Shown: positions 31,407 through 41,539, numbered from the stretch's first letter. The stretch is 64,000 bases of DNA from Moheibacter stercoris (GCF_040545805.1 NZ_JBEPMO010000002.1:239685-303684), one strand, 5' to 3'. The notes: generated by a model from the sequence alone, not told the origin. Numbers and translations: made by a program.

Positions 31407-33575
31407 ATGAAAATTTTCAACAAATTATTTGGGCTTTTTATACTAAGTGGTTATTTCTCTTATGCACAAGAAGTAACAACTCAAGATGAACAAGAAGAAA
31501 TTGTTCATTTGGATAATGTGATCATCACAGGGCAATACTCAGCACAATCTGTAGACAAATCTCTCTATCAAGTTGAAGTAATTTCTTCGGAGGATATTAA
31601 AAATATGGCTGGAAATACTATTGCCGATGTGTTGAATCAAAATCTAAACATCCAAATCAATCCAAGCAGTGGAACTGGAGATTCAAATATTTCGATGATG
31701 GGTTTAAATGGATCTTATGTTAAGGTCTTGGTCGACAATATCCCGCTAGTTTCCGATTCTGGATTTGGAAATGATATTGATTTAACCAAAATCAATTTGA
31801 ATCATGTGGAACGAATTGAAATCGTAAAAGGATCAATGGGTGTAGATTATGGAAACAACGCTTTAGCAGGAATCATCAATATCATTACCAAAAAATCTTC
31901 AAAATCCAATTGGTCTATAAATATGATGGTTCAGGAAGAAACTGTCGGAAAAGAATATGACTGGTATGAAGCTGGAGGCGTAGAAAAAGGAAAAGGAAGA
32001 CACATACAGGCTTTGGATATTTCGAAAAAGTTAGGAAGTAATTGGTCCATCAAAGCTGGTGTCAATCGAAATCATTTCCAAGGATATTGGGGAGAATTAA
32101 AGGGTAAAAAATATCTAGAACAAGACAATTCGAGAGGATACGAGTGGTTACCTAAAGAACAATGGAATTCATATGGATCTATTTATTATAAAAAGGGAAA
32201 TTTTTCTGCTTTTTATAAACTGAGCTATTTAAATGAGGAAATCAATAAATATGACTCTGTTGTCAAATCAAAAATTTATCCTGGTGGTGAACGTACTTTA
32301 TATGCCAACGACCGTGATTATTTCACCAATCGCTGGACTCATCATTTAAACATTAATGCCAAACTTTGGGATCAAATTCAATACAATGGAGATTTCTCTT
32401 ACCAAACCCAAGAACGTATTTTTCAGGATTATGAATACGATATTGCCCAAAGAAGCGAAATAGGAAGAAAAGATAAAAACACCTATTTATCAACCAAAGC
32501 ATATTATTCTAGAGGTACTTTGAGTAATTTTTTTCCAGAAAAAAGGTTCGACCTTCAAGTTGGATATGAATTCGATATCAACAAAGGATTTGCCAATATG
32601 TTTGCTGATTCGTTTGTGTTTGAAGAAAATTTAGACAAGGAAGTTGGTACTTACGCAGGATTTATTTCTGCCGAAATATATTCTGACTTTGGTTTGTCAA
32701 TTCGACCTGGAATAAGAACAACATTTAGCAATAAATTTTCTCCTATTTACAATTTCTCATTGAGTTCTAAGTACAATTTGACAAATTCCTCATCTATACG
32801 TGCAGTAATTGGAACTGCCAATCGCTTTCCAAACTTCTCTGAACTTTATACCTATCAAGTAGATACCAATCATGAAATTTTAGGTGATCCTAATTTACAT
32901 CCAGAGAACGGCTATTCGACATCCATTCAATGGAATAAACACTACAAGTTTGGTGATTTCAAAATGGACAATAACATAAGCACCTTGTATTTAGATGTTC
33001 AGGATAAAATTTATCTCGTCAACCTTGGAGGCGCAAATTACCGATTCATGAACATTGACAAATACAAAAATTGGGGAATTACAACAGAAAATAGATTTTC
33101 GTACAAAAATTGGTTATTTACCATAGGAGCATCTTATTTCGGTACTTCTCAAAACTTGTATAGTCAAACCTATACGACCAATGGAGAAATCGAAAATGAT
33201 TACCGCTATCATTTTCAAGGAAATTCTTCATTAAATTTCAGTGTTCCTTCGCTTTCTACTACCTTCTCGGTTTATTACAAATACACAGGGAAAGCATCTG
33301 AGTATATTCTAGACCCCAATAGTATTACAACATCTGAACCCCAATTTATATTGGCCAAGCGTGATGATTTTCATATGTTGGACGCGTCTATCAGAAAAGG
33401 ATTCTACAATGACAGGCTAGAACTTACCTTAGGTGCAAGGAATTTACTTGACATAACGTCAATCAATGATGAAGCTTACATTGGTCAAGGCCATACAGGT
33501 TCTGGAAATGGAAATGTCCAATTGTTTTATGGAAGATCCTTTTTCCTCAAATTAGTATACAATCTTGAATTTTAA
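31407..33575 (+). CDS. TonB-dependent receptor, probable heme uptake
   Basis: A 722-residue outer-membrane receptor with signal peptide (FSYAQ), a plug domain (~35-155; VDNIPLVSDSGFGNDIDLTK, then MGVDYGNNALAGIINIITKK) and a 22-strand barrel ending FLKLVYNLEF. It should import heme or a ferric chelate using TonB energy. The neighbours, one HmuY-like protein on each side, support heme. The following lipoprotein gene starts 10 nt after its stop. Confidence 0.88.
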   Translation: MKIFNKLFGLFILSGYFSYAQEVTTQDEQEEIVHLDNVIITGQYSAQSVDKSLYQVEVISSEDIKNMAGNTIADVLNQNLNIQINPSSGTGDSNISMMGLNGSYVKVLVDNIPLVSDSGFGNDIDLTKINLNHVERIEIVKGSMGVDYGNNALAGIINIITKKSSKSNWSINMMVQEETVGKEYDWYEAGGVEKGKGRHIQALDISKKLGSNWSIKAGVNRNHFQGYWGELKGKKYLEQDNSRGYEWLPKEQWNSYGSIYYKKGNFSAFYKLSYLNEEINKYDSVVKSKIYPGGERTLYANDRDYFTNRWTHHLNINAKLWDQIQYNGDFSYQTQERIFQDYEYDIAQRSEIGRKDKNTYLSTKAYYSRGTLSNFFPEKRFDLQVGYEFDINKGFANMFADSFVFEENLDKEVGTYAGFISAEIYSDFGLSIRPGIRTTFSNKFSPIYNFSLSSKYNLTNSSSIRAVIGTANRFPNFSELYTYQVDTNHEILGDPNLHPENGYSTSIQWNKHYKFGDFKMDNNISTLYLDVQDKIYLVNLGGANYRFMNIDKYKNWGITTENRFSYKNWLFTIGASYFGTSQNLYSQTYTTNGEIENDYRYHFQGNSSLNFSVPSLSTTFSVYYKYTGKASEYILDPNSITTSEPQFILAKRDDFHMLDASIRKGFYNDRLELTLGARNLLDITSINDEAYIGQGHTGSGNGNVQLFYGRSFFLKLVYNLEF

Positions 33576-33585
33576 TTATTTCAAA

Positions 33586-34668
33586 ATGAATAAAATTGTT
33601 TTCATACTGCTTGTTTCCATCTCTATCGTAACAACATCTTGCTTGAAAGAAGATGATGGAATTATAGAAATTCCACCTTTGACAGGAGCCGTCATGAATC
33701 CAGAAATGGGTGGAGCAGCACAACCCAATCAAATTTGGATTGACCTATCCACCACCAATTCAGCACAAAACCATAGAAATGACTGGGATTTAGGTTTTTA
33801 TTCTGGAGACGAATTCTATGTCATCCTGAACAACTCGATTATGATGGCAGCTGCAAGTATTGACGAAACAAATATTGATGCAGCATCAGAATCAGATTTT
33901 GCAGACGTCATGTCTATCATCAATCCTGGAGCTGGTTTCCCTGCGCAATACATAGATGATGTCAAAGGAGACTATTATCCCAATGGTACCGCTATAAAAG
34001 CAATCAGTGATATAGACGAACAAAACAAAGTCTATTTATTGAAAATGGGATATAAAACCTATGAAGGCGACATCCCAGCTTACTCAACCTATACAGCTGG
34101 TGACGTTAGAGGATATAAAAAAATAAGAATTTTGAGACATTCTGGTAATTCTTACAAAGTTCTTATTGCAGATTTGAATGATACAACCCATCAAGAATTC
34201 ATCATACCCAAAGAATCTAACCATCACTTTGCATTTCTTAACATTGAAAATCAAGCATTAGTCAACATTCAACCGATTAAAGAGGATTGGGATATTTGCT
34301 TTACAGTTTGGAACAATATTATTGAAGGTCATGGAACCTATATTTACCCAGACTTTGTTTTAACCAATCGATTGTCAGGAGTAGGTGCCTATATGATAAC
34401 TACTGATGCTTTGAATTTGGAAACCGAATACACCAATTTTTCTATAGAAGATGTTGATCCAAGTTTATTTAATTATTCAGATCAACGAATTATTGGAGGA
34501 ACTTGGAGGTCTACCGTAAGTGGAACCACTTCAACACCCATTGTACACAACGATAGATTTTATGTTCTTAGAGACCCAGATGGAGTTTATTACAAAATCA
34601 GATTTATCAGCATGCTGAATGAAAATAACGAACGTGGATTTCCGATATTTGAATATTCACCCTTATAA
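33586..34668 (+). CDS. HmuY family lipoprotein
   Basis: A 360-residue lipoprotein (lipobox TTSC after a hydrophobic signal; start 33586, since the upstream in-frame codon overlaps the receptor gene). It has two HmuY-like halves, shown by repeated NDWDLGFYSGDEFYVILN and EDWDICFTVWNNI segments. HmuY lipoproteins bind heme at the cell surface and hand it to the co-encoded TonB receptor. Together with the T9SS-sorted relative it gives this locus two heme-binding proteins with different export routes. Confidence 0.82.
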   Translation: MNKIVFILLVSISIVTTSCLKEDDGIIEIPPLTGAVMNPEMGGAAQPNQIWIDLSTTNSAQNHRNDWDLGFYSGDEFYVILNNSIMMAAASIDETNIDAASESDFADVMSIINPGAGFPAQYIDDVKGDYYPNGTAIKAISDIDEQNKVYLLKMGYKTYEGDIPAYSTYTAGDVRGYKKIRILRHSGNSYKVLIADLNDTTHQEFIIPKESNHHFAFLNIENQALVNIQPIKEDWDICFTVWNNIIEGHGTYIYPDFVLTNRLSGVGAYMITTDALNLETEYTNFSIEDVDPSLFNYSDQRIIGGTWRSTVSGTTSTPIVHNDRFYVLRDPDGVYYKIRFISMLNENNERGFPIFEYSPL

Positions 34669-34694
34669 CCTTACTATTCTTTAATTTTACAGAG

Positions 34695-34718
34695 AGCCGG
34701 CTTATGCTGGCTTTTTTA
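34695..34718 (+). terminator. Terminator after the HmuY lipoprotein gene
   Basis: Stem AGCCGGC/GCTGGCT with a 4-nt loop and a T-run. Confidence 0.7.
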
Positions 34719-35174
34719 TGAAATAGATTTAGACAGAGCCATTACATAACCCAAATGCAATGATTCATGCAAATTATTGAAACGGATAGCATCTTCTATG
34801 GTTTCCAATTTTATTCCAAAGCTGGTTTCATAAGGTCTGAAATAAGCCAATTCTTCATCGAAATAATCCTTTTTCAAACGGACTTGAGTCGATTGCAATA
34901 GTTTGATTAATTTGTGCACATCGTCTTCTGTGGCATTAGGATCACCAAAGGTTCCTTTTTTGTAACGCATCACCCAATCATTGTCTACCAACATTTCATT
35001 GTCCGTAAGGTAATAAGTCATCAATTGTTGCGTCACCAAAACATGGGCACAATTCCAGAAAATATTGTTCTTAAATCCCATCGGAATATAGGACAAACGT
35101 TTCACATCGTATGCCATCAAATAACTAATCAAATTCTTTCGAATTTGTGCCAAATCTTCAAAATGTTTCTCCAT
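34716..35174 (-). CDS. DinB family protein
   Basis: A 152-residue four-helix bundle of the DinB/YfiT superfamily. Metal-ligand histidines are expected in NCAHVLVTQQ and NLHESLHLGYV. Members are often thiol-dependent transferases or stress proteins; no specific activity can be given. It has its own consensus promoter (35193-35200) and diverges from the mrp gene. Confidence 0.75.
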   Translation of the reverse strand: MEKHFEDLAQIRKNLISYLMAYDVKRLSYIPMGFKNNIFWNCAHVLVTQQLMTYYLTDNEMLVDNDWVMRYKKGTFGDPNATEDDVHKLIKLLQSTQVRLKKDYFDEELAYFRPYETSFGIKLETIEDAIRFNNLHESLHLGYVMALSKSIS

Positions 35175-35192
35175 TTCACATGCCTTTCCTCA

Positions 35193-35200
35193 CAAATTTA
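35193..35200 (-). promoter_or_regulatory. -7 box TAAATTTG, dinB-like gene
   Basis: Exact TAnnTTTG 18 nt before the start codon at 35174. Confidence 0.5.
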
Positions 35201-35275
35201 ACAACTTAGTTCAAAAAAATCATTAATTCTAACCAAAATCATTTTGCTCGAATTTTTTAACCGATTGTTAATGCG

Positions 35276-35283
35276 TAAATTTG
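35276..35283 (+). promoter_or_regulatory. -7 box TAAATTTG, mrp promoter
   Basis: Exact TAnnTTTG 19 nt before the ATG at 35303. Confidence 0.55.
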
Positions 35284-35302
35284 TAGATTAAATGGAATAG
35301 AA

Positions 35303-36403
35303 ATGAGTAGTTTGAAAAATCGTGCAATGGCCATCCTAGAAGAAATGGGATTGGAGAATTGGGTGAAAAATTTACAAGTAATGGGCAATGATATCGTTTT
35401 GGATATTGTTTCTCATTCTCCAGCAATGCATGAACGTAAGCGTTTGGAACAAGCATTGAAAATTACATTTTCAGAACAATTACCAGAAGGGAATTTAAAA
35501 TTAAACATACTAGTTGAGTCGCAAGAAAAACCAGCAGAAATCAAAGGAAATGACATTCCAGGTGTCAAAAACATCATTGCGATTTCTTCTGGAAAAGGGG
35601 GTGTTGGGAAATCTACAGTTTCTTCCAACATAGCCATCAGTTTGCAAAAAATGGGATTCAGCGTAGGATTATTGGATGCCGATATTTATGGTCCATCTAT
35701 GCCAACTATGTTTGATGTAGAAGGTCACCAACCACATTCGGTTCAAGTCAATGGTAAATCCATGATGAAACCAGTAGAAAGTTATGGAATCAAACTTTTA
35801 TCGATCGGGTTTTTCGCAGGTACAGATCAAGCTATCGTATGGCGTGGACCTATGGCTGCAAAAGCATTGAATCAAATGATACGCGATGCGCATTGGGGAG
35901 AATTGGACTTCTTGGTAGTTGATTTACCTCCAGGAACGGGTGACATACATTTGAGCATTGTTCAACAAATTCCGATTACAGGAGCAGTTATCGTAAGTAC
36001 GCCACAAAATATTGCCTTGGCAGACGCTAGAAAAGGAGTTTCTATGTTCCAAATGGAAGCAATCAATGTTCCCGTCTTGGGAATTGTAGAAAACATGGCC
36101 TATTTCACTCCTGCAGAATTACCAAATAATAAATACTATATTTTTGGACAAAATGGAGCTAAGGATTTAGCCGAAAAAATTGGGGTTCCTTTCTTAGGTG
36201 AAATACCATTGGTACAAAGCATAAGAGAAGCAGCAGACGTTGGTAGACCTGCGGCTTTACAAGACAATACAGAAGTGGCTTCGACTTATATGAAAATTAC
36301 ACAAAATATCGTACAAAGTTTAGTTGAACGAAACAATACTTTGCCACCTACTGAAGCAGTGAGAATCACCACAATGGCAGGTTGCTCGGCAGCTAAAAAA
36401 TAA
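35303..36403 (+). CDS. Mrp/NBP35 family Fe-S carrier ATPase
   Basis: A 366-residue P-loop ATPase of the ApbC/Mrp group. A short N-terminal DUF59-like domain is followed by the deviant Walker A SSGKGGVGKST and family blocks GLLDADIYGPSMPTMF, WGELDFLVVDLPPGTGD and VENMAYF. The CxxC motif common in Mrp is not seen near the C-terminus; only an isolated cysteine is present. It binds and transfers Fe-S clusters. The NifU-like scaffold gene follows by 13 nt, forming an Fe-S assembly pair. Confidence 0.92.
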   Translation: MSSLKNRAMAILEEMGLENWVKNLQVMGNDIVLDIVSHSPAMHERKRLEQALKITFSEQLPEGNLKLNILVESQEKPAEIKGNDIPGVKNIIAISSGKGGVGKSTVSSNIAISLQKMGFSVGLLDADIYGPSMPTMFDVEGHQPHSVQVNGKSMMKPVESYGIKLLSIGFFAGTDQAIVWRGPMAAKALNQMIRDAHWGELDFLVVDLPPGTGDIHLSIVQQIPITGAVIVSTPQNIALADARKGVSMFQMEAINVPVLGIVENMAYFTPAELPNNKYYIFGQNGAKDLAEKIGVPFLGEIPLVQSIREAADVGRPAALQDNTEVASTYMKITQNIVQSLVERNNTLPPTEAVRITTMAGCSAAKK

Positions 36404-36416
36404 ATATCTTCGTTAT

Positions 36417-36674
36417 ATGGAACAAGAAAATTTAATACAAAGAGTAGAAACTGCCTTGGCAGAAATCAGACCGTTTTTAAACAATGATGGTGGAGATATC
36501 GAATTGGTTTCTGTTGAAGGTGATACAGTTAATGTACGTTTGAAAGGGACTTGCACCGATTGTACTGTCAACCAAATGACCTTAAAATCGGGAGTTGAAA
36601 TGACCGTGAAAAAATATGCACCAGAAATTGCTCGCGTTGTAAATTTAGATGCGATCAAACCCATCATGGGATAA
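36417..36674 (+). CDS. NifU-like Fe-S scaffold protein
   Basis: An 85-residue NifU C-terminal-domain protein (Nfu type). The cluster-binding motif CTDCTVNQMTLKSG (CxxC) is intact, with NDGGDIELVSVEGDTVNVRL before it. It carries a 4Fe-4S cluster to target proteins and is co-transcribed with the Mrp ATPase gene. Confidence 0.93.
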   Translation: MEQENLIQRVETALAEIRPFLNNDGGDIELVSVEGDTVNVRLKGTCTDCTVNQMTLKSGVEMTVKKYAPEIARVVNLDAIKPIMG

Positions 36675-36742
36675 TCGATTCATTACCAACCTTCACCCTA
36701 CTTTGGCAAAGAGTTTGTTTTAGTAAGGACAAATTTGACAAT

Positions 36743-37513
36743 ATGAAGAAATACTTCCTATTTTTATTTGCTGCCATAGTTTCGATGTCGTTTATTACAA
36801 ACGATACGCATAACTATAAAGAAGGTGAATATTTACAGTATCGAATTCATTATGGTGTTTTGAATGCTGGTTTTGCTAGTTTAACGATCAACAAAACCAA
36901 TTACGAAGGTCAACCTCATTTTCATGTTGTAGGCGAAGGTTCTTCTTCGGGTGCTGTAAGAACGTTTTACAAAGTAGATGATCGATACGAAACCTTTATC
37001 GATGAAAGCACCAACAGACCGTCTAAATTCGTTCGAAAAATTAGCGAAGGAGGATATACAAGAGATCAAGTCTTCTATTTCAATCATGGCAAAAAAACAG
37101 TAAAAATAGACGACAGGAAAGCCCAGCGTATTTCGTACAAAGAATTCAATTCGTCCAATATTCAAGATTTATTATCGGCGTTTTATTATTTGCGTAATTA
37201 TGATACCGATAAATTAAAAACAGGTGATTTCATCAATGTGGACATTTTCATGTCTGATGAAACCTATAAATTTCGATTGAAAATCTTGGGTAGAGAAAAT
37301 ATGAAAACGAAATATGGAACCATTAAGGCGTTAAAAATTAGACCTTATGTTCAATCTGGGCGAATTTTTAAAGAGTCTGAAAGTGTAACCATGTGGGTGA
37401 CAGATGATCAAAACCATATCCCTTTATTGATCAAAGCAGAATTAACAGTTGGCTCATTAAAAGCTACGTTGCATGATTATAAAAAGACAAAATATCCTTT
37501 ACATTTTAAGTAA
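36743..37513 (+). CDS. DUF3108 exported protein
   Basis: A 256-residue protein with a signal peptide (SMSFITNDTHN) and a DUF3108 domain: GEYLQYRIHYGVLNAGFASL near the start and MWVTDDQNHIPLLIKAELTVGSLKATL near the end. These are predicted periplasmic beta proteins, possibly carriers of lipid or envelope material. Function unknown. It follows the nifU-like gene by 68 nt. Confidence 0.78.
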   Translation: MKKYFLFLFAAIVSMSFITNDTHNYKEGEYLQYRIHYGVLNAGFASLTINKTNYEGQPHFHVVGEGSSSGAVRTFYKVDDRYETFIDESTNRPSKFVRKISEGGYTRDQVFYFNHGKKTVKIDDRKAQRISYKEFNSSNIQDLLSAFYYLRNYDTDKLKTGDFINVDIFMSDETYKFRLKILGRENMKTKYGTIKALKIRPYVQSGRIFKESESVTMWVTDDQNHIPLLIKAELTVGSLKATLHDYKKTKYPLHFK

Positions 37514-37532
37514 ATTAAATAAAAGAAACACA

Positions 37533-37564
37533 AAAAATGCCACCCCAATAGGAGTGGCATTTTT
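37533..37564. terminator. Bidirectional terminator after the DUF3108 gene
   Basis: Stem AAAAATGCCAC/GTGGCATTTTT; serves both convergent genes. Confidence 0.75.
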
Positions 37565-37584
37565 GGTATGATTTAGTTGAGTAT

Positions 37585-38007
37585 TTACCCCAACCATGTG
37601 CTCCAAGGAATTCTAGATAAAACCAAAACCAAGGCAATCAAGCCCAAAATAAAGGATGACATTGGCACAGATTCTGATTTTTTCAATTTAGCATTTGCAA
37701 TCGTAATCAATACTACTGCCGCAAACATCATTAATGGATGTTCTATCGCATATAAACGATTGGTCGCATCTTTCATAGTGTTTTCAGTGAACTGCGCATA
37801 AGGCGAAACAAAATACAAGACAACACCAACCAAAAGTTGAATATGAAAGGTAAGGGTTGCAAAGAAACTTAGCTTGGTAATACCAGCTGTTCTCGCTTTT
37901 TTGCTAAAGGCGAAATATCCAATCATTAGGACAAAAAGAACACCCATTAACAAAGTTAAATACGCCCAACCACTGTGGAAATTCTGTAAAATTTGATAAA
38001 GATTCAT
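37585..38007 (-). CDS. Four-helix membrane protein, unknown function
   Basis: A 140-residue protein with four hydrophobic helices (~10-30, ~45-65, ~85-105, ~115-135) and conserved-looking histidines (NFHSGWAYL, TFHIQLL, IEHPLMM) that could bind heme or metal. It resembles small cytochrome-like membrane proteins of Bacteroidetes but I cannot name the family. ATG 38007 is chosen because a consensus promoter lies at 38032-38039, upstream of it but inside a longer open frame. Confidence 0.65.
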   Translation of the reverse strand: MNLYQILQNFHSGWAYLTLLMGVLFVLMIGYFAFSKKARTAGITKLSFFATLTFHIQLLVGVVLYFVSPYAQFTENTMKDATNRLYAIEHPLMMFAAVVLITIANAKLKKSESVPMSSFILGLIALVLVLSRIPWSTWLG

Positions 38008-38031
38008 AATACAAACGTTTATTGTGATGTA

Positions 38032-38039
38032 CAAAAATA
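38032..38039 (-). promoter_or_regulatory. -7 box TATTTTTG
   Basis: Exact TAnnTTTG 24 nt before the ATG at 38007; excludes the more upstream start at 38034. Confidence 0.5.
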
Positions 38040-38041
38040 TA

Positions 38042-38075
38042 AAAAGCCCCTCATTGCTGAAGGGCTTTTCTGTTT
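38042..38075 (-). terminator. Terminator after TonB receptor gene
   Basis: Stem AAAAGCCC/GGGCTTTT with a T-run on the minus strand, 25 nt after the stop at 38094. Confidence 0.7.
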
Positions 38076-38093
38076 TTTATTTAAGAATAAAAA

Positions 38094-40484
38094 TTAGAAG
38101 TTAACTTGGACACCCGCGTTAAATGTTCTTCCAATTCCCCATCCGTATCCGAATGAATCTTTTGCAATTACGTATTGAGTATTTGCTAAGTTTTTCACGT
38201 TTCCACGGAATCTTACTTTTTGAGCACCTAATTTGAACTCATAGGTAACACCTGCATCTAATAATGCAAATGGAGCGATTTGATCTTGTCTATCTGTAGC
38301 TGGATCGAAGCTCAATGGATCTACACCTGCAAAGTTGTTTGCATAATAGTTAAAGTCAGCGTCGAAAGATAATCCTTTACAAACTTCAAATTGAGTTCCT
38401 AATCCAAAAGTGAATTGAGCAGCATCACCTACCATGATTCCAGAGAAATCACGTGGAGCAACTTCTGTAATGTTGAAATCTTCGTCACGGATCAATACTC
38501 TTGATTCACCATCATATTGCCAATCTCCTAATGAAGCATAACCTCTAACAGAGAATTTTCTTGTAACTCTAGCCCAGAAATCAACTTCAATACCTTTGTG
38601 TAATTGAGTTAAGTTTGGAAATAAGTAAGAAATATCTTGACCATCGATTTGTCCTGATTCAGACTCGAAACGGTTTGCCCATTCTGTGTGGTACAAGTTA
38701 ACGTTCACTTTCAATGCTCTTGTGTTGTAACGGTAACCCAATTCGATACCAGTAATTTCTTCGTTGTCAACTTCTGGCTGATATAAATCTACAGAGTTTG
38801 GAACAAAAATGTTATCTAAATAAGCTTGACGAGAATAGAATCCAGCGTTACCAAAGATTGTATGTTCGTTGTTGAAGCTATAAGCCAAACCTCCTTTGAT
38901 GTTGTATCCTAATTTGTTTACTTTCTCAGATTCAGTTTCTGTAGCATAGTTCCAACGATCGATTTTCACATAAGATTGGTTAGAAACCGCACCTTGAACA
39001 AAAGCAGAGAATCCTCCAATTGCATACTCCAATTGAGCAAATCCACCTTGGTAGTTGATTTTTTCAGAGTTGTCATACGCTACTCTTTGGCTTTCATCAG
39101 CACTTTTGAATAAAGCTTTCCAAGGATCAGCTTCAAACGCTTCTGTCACTACATATGGAGTAGCTCCTTCGAAACGTTTTGTTTCTTGCCATCCGTTCAA
39201 TCCTAAGAAGTTTGAAACTTGACGGTAGTGGTCACCTTTGTAGAAACGTAAGTCAGCTCCAACGTTGAAGTTGAAATTTTCATTGATTTTCCAATCTAAG
39301 TTAGTAACTGCACCATACCAGAAGTGGTTGTTAACAGAAGAACGAATAGCTCCGTTTTTGAAACCTCCTCCGTTGTTTCCAATTCCATCATCATCTGCTA
39401 AGTTGTTCGCATAGATTTGGTCAAAATCAATCAATCCAGAATCAGTCAATACGTTTGTCGTGTTAGATGAAGAACCTAAGTTTCCTGTTCCTCCACCTTT
39501 ACCTAATGAAGCATACACAACAGTAGACAATGCTAAATCGTTGTTGATGTTCCAATCCCAGTTCAAGTTAGCAACTGGTTTGTGGTAGAAGTTTCTTCTG
39601 AAGTTTGTAGCTTCTCCATCCAAGAAACCATAGGTATTGTTGTATTTTTTATCGTAATTTCCTCTAGCCCATTGAGACTCACTCTTGGTAGAGTAATTTT
39701 GGTCATGCCATTGTGGAGCACCAAAAATCATCAAGTTCAAGTTGTGACGCTCGCTTGGTTTGTAACCAACTGAGAAGAAATAACTTTGACCTTGACCTGC
39801 AGTTCCATAACCAAATTTTCTATGTCCTTGCCAGTAATCTAACAACATAGAGAATCCCCATTTTCCTTTCAAACCTGTATCGTAAGAAACAGTTCCTTTG
39901 AAATACGAGTCGTTACCCATCATGAAACGAGCCATACCTCCTTGGTTTCTTTCAGTTGCTTTTGTAACGATGTTTACCGTTCCACCAACTGAAGAGATAG
40001 CCAATTTAGAAGAACCTAAACCACGTTGGATTTGGATAGCGTTTGCCACGTCTGTCATTGAACTCCAGTTCGACCAGTACATGTTACCATCTTCCATACC
40101 GTTGATAGGTTGACCGTTTAATAAATAAGCGGTGTTGGATTGATCAAAACCTCTTAAGAACATTTTAGAATCTCCGAAACCTCCTTGTTGACCACCTACG
40201 AAAACGGAAGGAGTGTTTTTCAAGATTTCAGGAAATTCAACGTTCCCAACAGCTTTGTCTTGGATTTCTTGACGAGTGATAGTAGACACAGCAACCGGAG
40301 TTTTTCTGTCTTCTTCTAAGTCAATAATACCTTTACCAACAATAACAGTTTCAGTAAGTAAGATACTTTCCTCTAAATCTGTTGAATCTGATACTTCAGG
40401 TTCAGTTACCTGAGCATACGTTAATGAAGCACCTCCTAACATTAATAAGAAAGAAGCTTTCAAAAATTTTGAGTTGTTCCCCAT
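38094..40484 (-). CDS. TonB-dependent outer-membrane receptor
   Basis: A 796-residue receptor with signal peptide (ASLTYAQ), a plug domain (~45-175; KMFLRGFDQSNTAYLLNGQP, ISSVGGTVNIVTK) and a barrel ending NAGVQVNF. There is no carboxypeptidase-like N-terminal extension. The RGFDQSN block resembles siderophore/ferric-chelate receptors (FecA/CirA type), but the substrate is not shown by the sequence. It is a single gene, not flanked by a SusD partner. Confidence 0.88.
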   Translation of the reverse strand: MGNNSKFLKASFLLMLGGASLTYAQVTEPEVSDSTDLEESILLTETVIVGKGIIDLEEDRKTPVAVSTITRQEIQDKAVGNVEFPEILKNTPSVFVGGQQGGFGDSKMFLRGFDQSNTAYLLNGQPINGMEDGNMYWSNWSSMTDVANAIQIQRGLGSSKLAISSVGGTVNIVTKATERNQGGMARFMMGNDSYFKGTVSYDTGLKGKWGFSMLLDYWQGHRKFGYGTAGQGQSYFFSVGYKPSERHNLNLMIFGAPQWHDQNYSTKSESQWARGNYDKKYNNTYGFLDGEATNFRRNFYHKPVANLNWDWNINNDLALSTVVYASLGKGGGTGNLGSSSNTTNVLTDSGLIDFDQIYANNLADDDGIGNNGGGFKNGAIRSSVNNHFWYGAVTNLDWKINENFNFNVGADLRFYKGDHYRQVSNFLGLNGWQETKRFEGATPYVVTEAFEADPWKALFKSADESQRVAYDNSEKINYQGGFAQLEYAIGGFSAFVQGAVSNQSYVKIDRWNYATETESEKVNKLGYNIKGGLAYSFNNEHTIFGNAGFYSRQAYLDNIFVPNSVDLYQPEVDNEEITGIELGYRYNTRALKVNVNLYHTEWANRFESESGQIDGQDISYLFPNLTQLHKGIEVDFWARVTRKFSVRGYASLGDWQYDGESRVLIRDEDFNITEVAPRDFSGIMVGDAAQFTFGLGTQFEVCKGLSFDADFNYYANNFAGVDPLSFDPATDRQDQIAPFALLDAGVTYEFKLGAQKVRFRGNVKNLANTQYVIAKDSFGYGWGIGRTFNAGVQVNF

Positions 40485-40597
40485 AATTTTGCGTTTAATA
40501 ATTACGCAGCAAATTTCCGAACACTTCTACTTATAATTGTTATCCTTTTGTTAATTTTATCAACGAAGATATCAACTTTTCATATGAATTATATCAG

Positions 40598-41464
40598 CTA
40601 TTTGATCGCTTTTAGGCTCAAATCCTTATTGGGTGCGGAATGTATGATAGCTCCCGAGGAAATAAAGTCAACTCCCGTTTGAGCAATTTCTTTAACAGTT
40701 TCTAGCGTAATCCCGCCAGAGGCCTCAGTTTGACAACGGCCATCAATAAAACGAACCGCATTTCTCATTTCATCCAAACTCATATTGTCCAACATAATGA
40801 CATCTACAAAATTGGTTGCAACAGCTTCTTCAACCTCTTCTAAAGTTCTGGTTTCAACCTCCACTTTGAGATGTTTGTAATAATGATCTAAATAGGTTTT
40901 AACCGATTCCACAGCCTTGGTAATTCCGCCGGCATAATCAATATGGTTGTCTTTCAACATAATCATATCGTATAAACCATAGCGATGATTATGTGCTCCA
41001 CCTATGTAAACGGCCCATTTCTCACACATTCTGAAGTTGGGTGTCGTTTTGCGGGTATCCAAAATTTGCACACCCGTTCCTTTGACTTCTTCTACCATTT
41101 CTCTAGCCAAAGTTGCAATACCGCTCATGCGTTGCATGCAATTAAGCACCAAACGTTCAGAAGTTAAAATGGATCGAGCCGAACCCGATACGCGCAATGC
41201 CACATCGCCTTTTTTGGCAACTTCGCCATCTTGCATCAGAACAGTCACACTTAACTTTGGATCGAAAAAATGAAAGATTTCTACCGCTAGATCTATTCCA
41301 GCCAATACACAATCTTCCTTGACCAATAATTGCGCTTCATCTTGTGTAGATTCGGGTACACTTCCCAACGTGGAATGATCTCCATCACCTACATCTTCAC
41401 GAAATGCTTCCGATATAAAATAGCGCAATCTATCTCTTGTAACGTAATCTGGTCTTTTCATCAT
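40598..41464 (-). CDS. nadC: Nicotinate-nucleotide pyrophosphorylase (carboxylating)
   Basis: A 288-residue quinolinate phosphoribosyltransferase: AFREDVGDGDHSTLG at the N-terminus, NCMQRMSGIAT, LDTRKTTPNFRMCEKWAV and the C-terminal SGGITLETVKEIAQTGVDFISSG. It converts quinolinate and PRPP to nicotinate mononucleotide in NAD synthesis. It lies downstream of mdh but a terminator separates the two. Confidence 0.95.
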   Translation of the reverse strand: MMKRPDYVTRDRLRYFISEAFREDVGDGDHSTLGSVPESTQDEAQLLVKEDCVLAGIDLAVEIFHFFDPKLSVTVLMQDGEVAKKGDVALRVSGSARSILTSERLVLNCMQRMSGIATLAREMVEEVKGTGVQILDTRKTTPNFRMCEKWAVYIGGAHNHRYGLYDMIMLKDNHIDYAGGITKAVESVKTYLDHYYKHLKVEVETRTLEEVEEAVATNFVDVIMLDNMSLDEMRNAVRFIDGRCQTEASGGITLETVKEIAQTGVDFISSGAIIHSAPNKDLSLKAIK

Positions 41465-41492
41465 AGCTTAGCGGAATTTAGTCCATAAAAAA

Positions 41493-41513
41493 ACGGTGGC
41501 AAAAAGCCACCGT
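41493..41513 (-). terminator. Terminator after mdh
   Basis: Stem ACGGTGGC/GCCACCGT with a 5-nt loop and a T-run on the minus strand. Confidence 0.8.
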
Positions 41514-41539
41514 CAAATTTAGTTTATTTTTGATAGGAT